From the NCBI GenBank assembly GCA_002150815.3, contig NDFF03000129.1, positions 1 through 64,000 of the forward strand: a stretch of DNA of 64,000 nt, given 5' to 3'. This stretch comes from Grammothele lineata. Its lineage: Eukaryota; Basidiomycota; Agaricomycetes; Polyporales; Polyporaceae. A program made the translations under genes and the position numbers. Positions 35,368-46,150 of this stretch are shown here, one piece after another. How positions within the stretch are numbered: the first letter of the stretch is position 1; every line of letters begins with the position of its first letter. The notes below the pieces were generated by a model. The model saw nothing but the letters and a program-made list of their open reading frames with translations, was not told the origin of the DNA and made no database searches.

Positions 35368-36865
35368 CTACAGAACGCTCCATAATGTAAGCACCAGAAT
35401 TGCAATACCGGCGGTAACGATCCCTCTCGTATTCAACCACGGGTCCTGTGCGCTTGAGTCCGATGATGGGTTATCCGTAGTACTGGGAAGCAGAGGCAAA
35501 GGAAACATTAGTCCGACGTCACCCAACTCATACATGCCCGACGTACCTCGGTGCAGACGAAGTGCTGGACGCGGTGGACGTTGTTTGGCTTGTTTTCCCA
35601 ACCACGCCGCTGGCATTGAAGGCGCGAGTTGCGTTCGACGCCAGCGCCCACTGGATGCCGCCCATGACATGCCCTATGAAAGTTGGGTCCTGCGTGTCGC
35701 GATGAGAGCTTGAACGGCCGACGCCGCGAGAGTTACCTACCTCCCAGGTTTCATTGAGATGCCCAAGACTCGTATAGAAGCTCCGTCCAGCGTTTGCGCC
35801 GGCGTCCACACCGGCGCCGTGCTCTTGGAACCACGCTGAGTGGGTATGTCAGATACCATAGTTCGGTGGAAGACGTGATGGAGCAGCTTACCGGTTGGAT
35901 GTGGGGTGCCCTGATCGAATTTGCGTGGACCTGGGTCTGTCCCGTCCTCAGATCAGTCCATGTTGGGTAGTATAAAGCAAGGAATACTACGGACCGGTAT
36001 AGCTAGATTCGTTGGCTGACAGAACGACTACCGCGCCAACGTCGCGAGGGTCTGACTTGAAATTGTACCTGTGACCAGACGGAAGACAATGAGCTCTTCA
36101 ACCCCGAAGCGGGCGAGATGCGCCTACATTTCGTCCCGTACATGCCAGGCTGACGGAAGTCCGCTTGTGCTTGGATGGGAGGGTCCAATAACATCAACGG
36201 TCTAAAGTAGCAGCATTTCTTCAGTCTCTTCTACACATGGTCCCGACTGACGGCCACTTACAGCATTCTGCAATTCAGGGTGGTAGTCGAACGCCGCACC
36301 TGCAATCACCACATCCCAGAAGGAGGCGCATAAGACGATAACATCCTATAGGCAGAGGGATTGTCTGCACTCACCCAACTCTTCCTGGAACCACGTCGTG
36401 TTGCGCAGAGCGTCCGACGCGGAGTGCACGCCTACGAAATTTCCGCCCTTGTCGAGATACGACCGGAATGCAGTCTTGCCCGCGTCGTCCAGCACTTGAT
36501 ATAGCCCCATAGTAAAATCATACCGTAGACAAGCGACCAAGTCAACTTCTGTCTCCGCCGAGTCCGGGAGATGAATGGCAGTACGTACCTTCCCCAGTGT
36601 TGCTCAGGAAGAGCACGGCGTCGTACTGGGCTAGCCTGTCGTCATTGAACCATGTCTGGTCTTCCGTGTGATCAAACGTGATGTTCGCTGCGGGACCTTG
36701 TTTGACGAGCGCGTCGACCGCGGTAGGGATAGAGTCGTGCCGGAAGTCGCGGGTCGCAGAGTAGATGAGGATGCGGGCAACACTCAGTTGGGCAGCGTTA
36801 CTGCTTGAGGCCATGGCTAGGCATATAGTGACGAGTGCCGCGAGAGAACGAGCAAAGGGAGACAT
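35368..36865 (-). CDS. ThuA-like domain protein, secreted and probably GPI-anchored
   Basis: Member of the ThuA family (trehalose-utilisation type, class I glutamine-amidotransferase-like fold), common in fungi as secreted proteins without a proven reaction. A signal peptide (MSPFARSLAALVTICLAMAS) precedes ARILIYSATRDFRHDSIPTA. Then come LFLSNTGE, VLDDAGKTAFRSYLDKGGNF, GVHSASDAL, FDYHPELQNATVDVIGPSHP, YNFKSDPRDVGAVVVLSANE, GTPHPTAWFQEHGAGVDAG, GRSFYTSLGHLNETWE and FIGHVMGGIQWAL, all family signatures. The C-terminus is a Ser/Thr linker followed by a hydrophobic end (IVTAGIAILVLTLWSVL), the pattern of a GPI signal. Eight introns; the one at 36145-36069 appears to use a GC donor (gcatgt), because only that restores the W-YNFK reading. 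Family call firm; anchoring inferred. Confidence 0.88.
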
Positions 36866-37596
36866 GGTCGCCGCTCGCAGCGACGAGCCTGAGGGATTGC
36901 ATGGGAATAGGTGCGGTGTCCGATGACCTTGGGTAAGATGGCGGCCGGGAGCGCTTGTTCGAGGAACTTCACATTCCGGCGCGACTCATTCACTGACGTC
37001 ACACAAGGTCGAGGGGCGCATACTGTAATTTCAATTCACAATCCAGAAATGGTATGAGTAGTGCCGAGTGATTGTTAGAGCGATACATTAGAACATAAAC
37101 CGTACGGTGATATGACAACTATAGCTCGTATGGATACACAGCGTGGTGGAATAGTCAACTCCAGAAAAGGTGCCTATACGAGCGTCCCTAGTCTCGCTAC
37201 TGGATGTGCTGAGGTACGTAGGCCAGAGTAGACAGCAGGTGCATCCACATAGCAGAGACATGGAACGGGCTAGCTTGCTCGCATCGAGTCTCTTCAACCC
37301 GAAGCTGCTAGCCTACAGGATACGCGTCTCATCTCGTTGAAGCAGATCATCCACCCACCATCAATATGCCAGGATACTGGCAAATCGATGGTAGGCGGAT
37401 GCGCTGCGTGCAGCGAAATCATGCGCGTAAACGTGCTACGCGTTAAGCGTGCCGTATTGTGTAAAATAATACAGGTCTCGACGATCTGTGGAAGCATGTG
37501 TTAGACAGAGTCGCCGAACGAAACAAGATGATGAACGTAGTATCCGTACCTGCCGGTGACGGTTGGTCATGCCGTTGAATAGGTCCTCCGAGTAGA
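36866..37596. other. Intergenic region
   Basis: Lies between the start of the ThuA-like gene and the 3' end of the nucleotidyltransferase-like gene. Overlapping short minus-strand frames at 37088-37500 show no family match. Confidence 0.5.
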
Positions 37597-38687
37597 TCAA
37601 GGAGGCAGAGCCGACTCGACGAGCAGAGAGGCAACTGGGTCACTCTCACGGAACTCACGAGACGGGGTATGGCCGTCTTCGGGAGGATGAAAGGGGGCGG
37701 TAGAGTCCATCTGTTGCGGGGAACGACAGCGCTCACTCTGAGCAGCTGGTTCTGCCGGAAGCATGTGCGAATCGCCCATCGTAGAGACAGACAGTGCCAA
37801 CATGCTATCCCAGTCTCCAGGAAGCACGATGCTCCGAAGAGCCTCCATGTGATCGGTGTCGTCAATGTACCTGTCGTAGTATTGACGTACCATCACGAGG
37901 AGCTCCGGCTTCGTCTTGCCTGTATACTGTTCGAATTGTACGACAAGTTTGCGTTCGGCTAGCCACTGTATCAAGTAGTGTATGTCGCGTCGGTCGGACG
38001 CCGTCTTCCTGATAGTCTTCGGGCGAGTCGAGCCGGAGTTGATCGACCAACGTTTGAATTTGGTTAGGATGAGGAGGGTTGGATGGAGTATGGCTTGGGG
38101 TATGCCTCAGACAACGTCGCATGCATATAAGGACGGCGAACGTACTTATGCCATCAGCGGAATATGTGGACGCGATGTTCTTCGGCAGTCCAAGAGTTCC
38201 CGACGTTGGTAGCGTCTCGACTAGGACGTTGTTCATATATCGACGAACAAGAATCTCCGCGTCCACTAGTTCTAAGTCTCCAGTTGACTCCATCTGTGAA
38301 GATTCACTCGTGTCTGCCATGCGAGAGGGGACAGACGCTCACATACCTGTGTCAGGAAATAGAGATGTATGCCCACATCGGCGAACCGCTGGTCGGCAGC
38401 CGCGATCTTCTCCCGTAATTCTGCGATATTGTGCGAATCGATCAGGACATCTATGTCGTGAATACCCAACTATAAGCCGCATTGCACCCAGCCCGAAACG
38501 AGAGTGTACTGATCTGGGTTGGTCGGGTACTTCCAAGCAAAGACCACGCGAAGCCCCCGATGTAAGCGTGATCAACGCCGAGCTCGTCGAGTAGGTGAGA
38601 GAGTGCACGGGCGGCAGCGAGGTGGTCCTTTTGGTTGGCAGAAACGGATATGACGTTGGGAGGAACAAATATAGGCATGCCAGACAT
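37597..38687 (-). CDS. Nucleotidyltransferase-like protein, possibly inactive
   Basis: Fungal protein with the fold signature of the nucleotidyltransferase superfamily: ARALSHLLDELGVDHAYIGG then FAWSLLGSTRPT (the hGG...S block), LIDSHNIAELREKIAAADQR, ILVRRYMNNVLVETLP, TLGLPKNIAST, ILHPTLLILTKFKRWSINS with GSTRPKTIRKTASDRRD, and IQWLAERKLVVQFEQYTGKT. The tail is Ser/Pro rich. Four exons. At the first junction the phase allows only TQ-INVLID rather than TQDIDVLID, so the usual Asp-x-Asp metal motif would be lost; a genomic change or an undetected splice could explain this. The start is the first Met of the frame; an inner Met at 38678 is possible. It is divergent from the orphan at 39107. Substrate unknown. 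Confidence 0.72.
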
Positions 38688-39106
38688 AGACGGAGGAAGG
38701 AGAAACAGGGTATTAGGCGGCTATAGTTAGTGCGATCGAGAACAGAATGCAAAGTGGAGATTAACTTACGGCGAACGTAGGCAGCCGGATATGATTATCC
38801 ATAGGGTGATCGAGGTCCGAGTCTAAGTATCGGTTGGGGGCCTAGCGCTTAGGATGGGGCGGGGTAACTCAGGGTATAGGTAGACCCACTCCCAGTCTGC
38901 CGGGCCCCACGGGCTGAATTTGAAATTTATGTTCTCCGAAAAGAGAACATTGAAGATCCACGCGCTTGACACAATAATGCTATGTCAGAGTCTGGGACAT
39001 TCTCGATCCGGCTATCTCGGCGCACGATCGAACAAGAACCGGGGCCGAGTTACTACAGCGGCTGTGCGTTGTTGCATTCTTCCACGCATACCACCACCTT
39101 ACCGCC
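38688..39106. promoter_or_regulatory. Divergent intergenic region
   Basis: A space of 419 bp between the starts of the nucleotidyltransferase-like gene (-) and the fungal orphan (+). It must carry both promoters if both genes are real. No gene inside. Confidence 0.5.
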
Positions 39107-40043
39107 ATGCGAGCCCTCGCCACGATATTCCCGGCGGACGGGGAGCCAGTGTTGCTCCCATCGATGCCACAGCACTCCTCAACAAACTGCCCAATGGATC
39201 ACTTCACCAATATCACGCCACAGAAAGCTGATAACTCAGCTGTCTACGAATTCTCTCCTGAGGAGCTGGTTGACAAAGCCTTAAAAACGCTCCAAGACGC
39301 AGGCATTCAGCTTATCGAGTGGCTCTCTATCCTCCATAGGAGAATGAGAGTTCCAGTAATCATCAAAGTTAGCTCTCCTCTGAGCCTCTTTCACTTTCAT
39401 ACTCTGACGCTCGTTTTGTTTCTTGCAGGATTTCCATTATCTTGTGCCCGACGAGCACCTTGAACTCGCATCCGAGTTGCTCTCAAATGCGGAGTCCCTC
39501 CCGCGTTCGCAACCACCACCACTTTTGCTTCGAACCGGTGGCGATTTCTACGCGAAGGCGCGCATGTATCGAGTGACTCGATACACATCCCTCGCCCTCG
39601 CGCAGCACCTCGTCCTCTATCCTGCCTCCTTCGCCGCCTACTCATCTGCCGACCTATCGCCTGCCCCGCGCTTCACATCGCTACACCACCCTCTATGCCG
39701 CACACTTCTCATACCCTCCCCTCCCGCCGTCTACGTCTCCATCCTGCGCATGATGAAGGCTTACCGACACTTCGACGCCACTCGTATTGTCCTACAGTCG
39801 GACCTCTCGCAGCTCATAGACTACCACCTATATGGCCTCGATTGTGGCTATGTGGATGTCGACGACGAGGAGCTGTGCGAGGCGCTCGAGCTCGACAGGC
39901 GTGTAGACGACGCGGTGCACACAGTCGAGCGGTGGCGCGTTACTGACAGCGCCCTTCATGAAGCCGACGGATGGATAGCGGATATCCTGGTCAAAATTGT
40001 TTCTGGTCATTTGTCTCCGGAAGAAGTCCCATGGACAAGGTGA
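39107..40043 (+). CDS. Fungal hypothetical protein, possibly nucleotidyltransferase-related
   Basis: Two exons: the first starts at 39107 and ends at the donor after VPVIIK (about 39367); the second starts at DFHYLVPDEHLELASELL and ends EEVPWTR at 40043. Segments such as SPEELVDKALKTLQDAGIQL, GGDFYAKARMYRVTRYTS, LAQHLVLYPASFAAYS, PPAVYVSILRMMKAYRHFDA and LSQLIDYHLYGLDCGYVDVD resemble a widespread, unnamed family of Agaricomycete proteins. The order of a conserved helix, a VPD loop and a C-terminal helical block suggests relation to nucleotidyltransferase-like folds, but the metal motif is not visible; this is inference. No signal peptide. It is divergent from a clearer nucleotidyltransferase-like gene. 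Confidence 0.68.
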
Positions 40044-40967
40044 CTCCGGCCTTCGCTTCTCTTTTACGATTATTTGGGCCGACCATGGTTACGAGTCATG
40101 TATTACATACAGCCAGTTAGGACACATATTACGGTACTTGCTGATGGGTGGTGGGCATTTTCTTGTCGTCTCCCAATAATTCACAGCGATTCTCGACTTG
40201 AAGCTAATGTGCCACGATGCTGATCGGTCTGCAGAATGTTTTGTCTTTAGCGGTTCATGGCCAGTGCTAACCAGAAGCTTTCTCATGGGTGCGGGTTGGT
40301 CAAAGAATTGATGTGCATGTATGCTGCGTTGCTAATTGGCCTACAGCATTGGAGAGACGGTAGTAGGTCGTATGCTTTTTCTGCCTTGTGCTCGAAGCGC
40401 TCCGTACACAACTACTGAATTCTCGATGCTTATCCATCGCCTCCCCTAAGCCACGCCTTCATCGACCTGCAGCCTGCCCTGCGTCTGCTACAATCTCAAG
40501 ATCGCACACCACCACTGTCGGCTCCATTTCCCTGGCGAAGAGATCGACGCAAGCGTTCTTTCAAGGGGACGTATACCACCAAAGTACGTATGCTATGACG
40601 TTCGCTGTGGGTGTAGGATGGCGGCGAGTCAGCGAGTCGCGGTCCGCCGGGCCCGTCTTCGCGGAGCGCTTATTCGAGTCGAGCGCTGAACTAATCGCGT
40701 TAATCTGATTGGTGGAGTGCGGGTCTCGACGCTGTTTCGACGTCATGTCTAACCTTGAATGCGTCTTACCCAGAGTCTATCTCACCTTGTTAGAAATGCC
40801 ATCTGCAGCTATCCGGGGCATGCTCAGTCACGCCCGTACTCATGCGCATAGCCCGCTTGCTCTCACACTCTACCGCCCGCCTGAGATATTTGAGCCTCAG
40901 CTCTTGCTCTCATCGACGGCTAGCAGCTGATCCTCTATCCACCTGTCTTCGACCTCGTTTTCGCAAC
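40044..40967. other. Intergenic region before the AIF-type gene
   Basis: No convincing gene. A frame at 40388-40708 lacks an ATG at its upstream end and ends without a matching downstream exon; its Arg/Ser-rich start looks like an import peptide, so it may be a gene remnant. Confidence 0.45.
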
Positions 40968-43561
40968 ATGTCCCTAAAGACGATCGCCGTGCTCGATGAT
41001 TCCGAGTTGAAGGATGGTGAGATGTAAGTCTGTTCAATCCGCTTGTCGAAGCTGTTCGTCGATGCATACAGCGCCGCAAGGGATATGCTAGGAGGATTGA
41101 CGGCAATCTCTGGCCTGTCGAATTTCAGGGCAGTGTGCAACAGTCAAAGTACATATGCTAACTTTCCTCCGTGTCGGACAGGAAACAAGTCGAGTTCGAA
41201 GGCGAGGGCAAGGTGCTCCTCTCTCGCCTGGGCGACAAGATTCATGCGACCAGTGCATTCTGCACTCACTACGGCGCGCCGCTCGCGAAGGGTGTTCTCA
41301 CTGCGGACGGCCGCGTAGTCTGGTGCGTACCCACTGCGCTCATCCGGGCTGTCCGGTGCTGACGACGCGATCAGCCCTTGGCACGGCGGTGAGTAACTCT
41401 CGCGCCTAGTGCCTGCCTTTGAAGACGCAATCCACCGCTTTCCCACTGGTGTCAGCCAACCGCGGGACCCGGCTCACGTCTTCTCTCCCACAGCCTGCTT
41501 TAATGTGTGCACCGGCGACATCGGTGTGTACGCTTTGCGCGCCTCATTGAAGTATGTGGCTGAAGTAGAAACACTGCGCACCAGAGGACGCGCCCGCACC
41601 GGCGGCGCTCCACTCATTCAAGGCGGAAGTCGTGAACGGCAAGATCCAGGTGACTGCGGACCCCGCCGCAACACTTAGCGCCAACAAATCCCGCCCACCA
41701 AATCTCGGCGCGACTGCCGCGGATGTGACGGGCCAGAAAGGCGTCGTCATCGTTGGAGGTGGCAGCGGTGGGTTCATGGCCGTTGAGAGTCTGAGAGAGG
41801 TTAGCCTATCGTCAGTAGCGAATCTAGAGTGCCATTTGTTGATGAAGTCGTGCAGTTCGGGTACAAGGGCCCCATTACCGTCCTCTCGAAAGAGTCCTAT
41901 GGCCCGATTGATAGGTATTGTTATTCTACAAGTGAGTTAGCTCGATATTGACGTACATGATTTTGCAGGACAAAGTTGAGCAAGGCGCTCATCACCGACC
42001 CGTCCAAATTGGAGTGGAGATCGCAAGCAGAATTGCGTTCAAAGTACGCTGCCGACCTTCGCACAGGAGCCGAAGTCTCGAGTGTCGACCTGGCTACAAA
42101 GGAGGTCGTCGTTGGAGTGAACGGGGAGCGGGTACCCTACGAGACACTCATCCTGGCCACCGGTGGTATTCCTCGTGTCCTTCCTGTTCCGGGCAAGGAC
42201 CTCGCCAATGTGTTCACGTTGCGCGGCGTTGAAGATGCGAAGAAAATCGATGCTGGTGTGTTATGATTTTGCTTGCGGGCTCAAGAAGTGTTGCTGACTC
42301 CGGTCGGTGCAGCTGCTCAAGCAGGGAAGCGTCTCGTCGTTATTGGCTCGTCCTTCATCAGTATGGAACTTGTCGTTGCCGTGTCAAAGCGCAACCTAGC
42401 TTCTATTGACGTCATCGGCATGGAGGAGTTCCCATTCGAGATGGTCCTCGGTAAGAAGGTCGGGGCAGGCCTGAAGAAGGTAAAAGCATAATTGGACCTT
42501 CACGAACTCAACCTCACGCTGCCGCTTAGTACCACGAATCTAACGGCGTCAAGTTCTACATGCAGTCGAAGGTCGACAAAATCATCCCTTCGGAGTCCAA
42601 CCCATCTGTTGGCGGCTCAGTGGTCGTGGCCTCGAACAGTGGCGAAACCACCGCTCTCCAGGCCGACGTGATCGTCATGGGTGTCGGTGTAGCCCCTGCC
42701 ACTGATTTCTTGAAGAACAGTCAGGGCTTCGAGGCGGCAATTGACAAGACAGGCGCTGTGCTTGTCGATGGCCTCATGAAGGTCAAGGGCCTCGACAACG
42801 TGTATGCCATTGGTACATCACTTCACAGCTGACGAGGGAGCTACGTCGCTTACCCGTTCGCCTTTCAGGTGATATCGCGATGTACCCCCAGCCCGGCACG
42901 GGCGAGATGAGGAGGATTGAGCATTGGAACGTAAGTAGAGCGGCGTTTCGATGAGATTGCTGCTTCTTACTCATTCATCCAGGTCGCGGGCAACCAAGGC
43001 CGTGCTGTCGGTAAGACTATCGCTGAGGGCAAGGGTCAGCCTTTCGTGAAGGTACCTGTCTTCTGGAGTGCCCGTGAGTATACTTACCATTGTGTGCTCT
43101 GATCCGTGTCCTAATCTCAGGCGTAGAGGGCCAACAGTTGCGTTACTGTGGTGTCGGAGCGGGCTATGACGATGTCATCATTGACGGCAGCACGGAGGAG
43201 ATGAAGGTGCGTATCATCAATCGAATTATTGCAGTATCAATCATAACTAGGTGGCTTTTTGCAGTTCGTCGCGTACTACGTCAAAGGCGAGACCGTTGTT
43301 GCTGTTGCAAGGTGAGGATGCTTAGTTTGAGCATCCCGACAATTCCGCGACTAACGTTTCACACGTAGTATGCAACGGGATCCCCTCGTCATGAAAGCAT
43401 CGGAGCTTCTCAGGCTGGGTCTTATGCCGACTGCGTCAGAGATTCGGGCTGGAAAGGTACCATTGTATCTCATCCTCTTTGGAGACGTGTACTAATGTCG
43501 ATACAAGGACGTCCTGTCAGTCGATATTTCTTCGATTAGCGCAAAGGCAAAGGTTGTATGA
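40968..43561 (+). CDS. Rieske-domain apoptosis-inducing-factor-type NAD(P)H oxidoreductase (AIFM3-like)
   Basis: Flavoprotein with an N-terminal Rieske [2Fe-2S] domain fused to a pyridine nucleotide-disulfide reductase. It starts MSLKTIAVLDDSELKDGEM. The Rieske ligands are in ATSAFCTHYGAPLAKGVL and, after two introns, CPWHGACFNVCTGD. The FAD site is GVVIVGGGSGGFMAVESLRE, followed by LSKESYGPIDRTKLSKAL, LILATGGIPRVLPVPGKDL, the NAD site RLVVIGSSFISMELVVAVSK, DVIVMGVGVAPATDFLK, GLDNVYAIGDIAMYP (second FAD motif) and EHWNVAGNQGRAVGKTIAEG. The C-terminal dimer-like domain ends ISAKAKVV. About a dozen introns, some of them short. In the NAD motif a Ser replaces the glycine usual in GxSFIGME. Fungal members are proposed to act in mitochondrial or cytosolic redox and cell death; the substrate is not established. 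Family very clear. Confidence 0.93.
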
Positions 43562-44141
43562 ACTTGAAGTGCTGATCAAGTCAGGTCACGGACGGAAGCT
43601 CTGGATGGGATATATTGATGGTTGGAAGGAATGTTCAACTGTACAACATAACCGCATTGTATGTTACGTACTCTGTATCGGATTTAAACATGTTCTGTGA
43701 GTAGGTGATGTTCAACGGATCCTGACCATGGTGTTCCGCACCGGCGTTTTTGTGACGTGCATATAGCACTTGGCGATCGAGGGATGAAGCTTCAAGTCAT
43801 CGTATAAACAAAGTTACTATGAGTGAGGACAGGTGCGTCTCGGACTATGGATCGTTGCTGGACACGCATGGCCCCGCTCACCGATCATCTCTCCCTCTGA
43901 GTACTCTTAGCAAGGGTAGCCGCATTCTATCCGGAGGGCCGGGAATTGCAAGCAATGACCGCTCTAGCGCTCCGAGTCATAATGTGACTGAAACATATCT
44001 CATTCCAACGCAGCCAGAAGGGTGCTGATCGTACTGCACACCATTCAAAGCTAGAGCGAAGAGTGGGTGACTGGCACCAAAGATATGACGTTGGAGTCTT
44101 TCAGGTTCGTCACAAAAGGAGATGCGAATGTCATAGACGTC
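43562..44141. other. Convergent 3' region
   Basis: The space between the 3' ends of the AIF-type gene (+) and the kinase gene (-). No gene recognised. Confidence 0.55.
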
Positions 44142-45894
44142 TCAAGGCAGGGCGAGCCATTCGTCCGTGAGCAATTCAGCGATCGTCGCTCTCGAACTTG
44201 GATCCAAAGAGAGGCATCGCTGCAAAAATTTCTCGGTCTGGTCAAGCTGTATACCTCTTAGACTCGCTCGCTCGAGCCGGTCGCGAAGGCACCCTCGCGG
44301 TTCGAGGTTAGCAAACCCTTTGAGAAGCCGCCCTGCAAGAGGAGATTTGAAAGCAAGTGCTTGTGAACGCATTCGGTAGTCGCGTTAGACAGTTAGCTTA
44401 CCATGAGCGTCAAAGAATTTATCGCGCTTATCACAACGCTCTTGGAAAGCGAGCGGGAATGATCCCATGAGCTCTTCCATGCGAGCGAGGTGCACCTCGG
44501 TGTGTGTCATGCCTGCCGGCGCATCGAGATTAAATATTTTGCCCATATCTCTGGTCATCAATTCAAGGACCTTCAATAAGTTGAGGAAGGCAAGGATAAG
44601 CATAGAGCATTGGCCGAGGAGAAAGGGAAACGTACAAGACAACCCATAGCCCAGACATCGACGGGTGTACCCCATACGTGGCCAAGGATTATTTCAGGAG
44701 CACGCAGCACTGTAGGCATCACGCTCGATCGTGACTTAGTGGCCGTATCGCGTAGCGGGACCACTAGGGACGGGAGTTATATGGGCATACTAGGTGTTTC
44801 AGAGACAGCACGTTGATCAAAATCGACCTACCTTCGCCAAAATCCCCTAGATAGTAGTTCGAGCTATCCAACTCGGGTGCGCCAAAGAACGGGAGACCTT
44901 CAGAGCGTACCGTTGTGATGAGCTCACTCGAGAGGGCCGGATCGACTCGCGGCTCGTACGTCGTAGAAGGATGCTCGAGGAGGAAAGCCGGAATAGATGA
45001 CTGCGGGGTAGGAGTGGCGAAATCCATGTAGATGTTCGAGCCCTTGATGTCTTAACACTACGTCAGACGACACAAAAGAGTATACAAGGAAGAGAATCAC
45101 CTGTGTGAACGTAGCCGAGACTATGTATACAGTCAAGTGCTGGGAGAATCCTTCGAGCAATATTCTGTACGTGACTGGGGCTGAAAACAAAACGATATCC
45201 AGTGGCCTTATCAAGCTCTCTGGCATATGAATCGATAGACTTGCAATGTAGGGTGAACGCGAGGCAGATATGGCAGAACTTGCTCTCGTAGAAGAAAGAC
45301 TCGTAGAGCTGGATACAGTTCTCAAGCCCCGGTGCCGGCCGCGACATCTGGGCCGTTTTCAGCCGCCGAACGAATTTGAGCTCATGAGACTCGTCGTAGG
45401 TATTGAGACGGCTTTCGATTTCACTGAGAACTTTCAGAGCAACATACCCGAGCTCCCTGTAGGTGACTAAGACACTAGCCTTTCCATCCTCCAACGAAAT
45501 GGTGATAGACTACTCACTGACAATGTGCGAGCCAAACACTTCCACTAACGCCCCAACCGAGCTTGCGAACGATTTCATATTGGAATCCTGTCTTTCCTGA
45601 CTTGAGCTTCTCGCCTAGCTGTAGAGGGGCATATCCGCCTCCCATCAGCATGGGAAGCATATGTGGCTCTTCCTCGCACTCGAACAGCCGTGTCTTGTCT
45701 TCGTCGAGGTAGATCTTTTCCCTCTCTTCGAAGAACGGTCGAGCAGTGGAGATGTCGGTGCCTTCTTCGTCCTCGCGAAGGTTGACATACATGCTAATGT
45801 GGCGCGCCGGCCGGTCGGACCACACCGCGGTGAAGATAGGTGAGAAGGTTCGCGACCTGAGGCGGATAAGACAGGGGATTGAGCGGGAAAACAT
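44142..45894 (-). CDS. SRPK-like serine/threonine protein kinase
   Basis: Protein kinase of the fungal SRPK-like (CMGC) group. Motifs in order: the Gly loop KLGWGVSGSVWLAH, VALKVL (ATP-binding Lys), SPSHVQNIARRILPALDCIH, the catalytic loop HTDIKGSN (HTDLK in most), YYLGDFGEG, then RAPEIILGHVWGTPVDVWAM in the activation and APE segment, and a C-lobe ending SLDPSSRATIAELLTDEWL. The spacer between the catalytic loop and DFG is unusually long, as in SRPKs of this type. The first residues (MFSRSIPCLIRLRSRTFSPI) are basic with no acidic residue and could be a mitochondrial presequence. Several introns were followed only approximately. It is divergent from DNA polymerase eta across 256 bp. Substrate unknown; SR proteins are the classical ones, but fungal expansions may differ. 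Confidence 0.87.
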
Positions 45895-46150
45895 GGGAGC
45901 TGGTCGAGCAAACTGGCGAGTGTAGAAGGTATACTTCGAGGTGAAGTCCGGAGCTCACCAGGACCCGGTTATGTCATCGCTTGCGACGTGGTCGTTGACG
46001 CGTACGCGTCAGTCCCGTGATTTGTGACGGACGCGTCTTGCGCATCCCGGGACCCGCGTTGTTGATGCCGCATTCGGGCTCAAGCTCTGCAATCACTACT
46101 CCGCCAGAGCCACCTAATCTTCCCATGACCACCTACCCTTCCCCGCTTTC
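45895..46150. promoter_or_regulatory. Shared divergent promoter, kinase / polymerase eta
   Basis: The start codons of the kinase (-) and polymerase eta (+) lie 256 bp apart, so both promoters must fit here. Confidence 0.5.
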
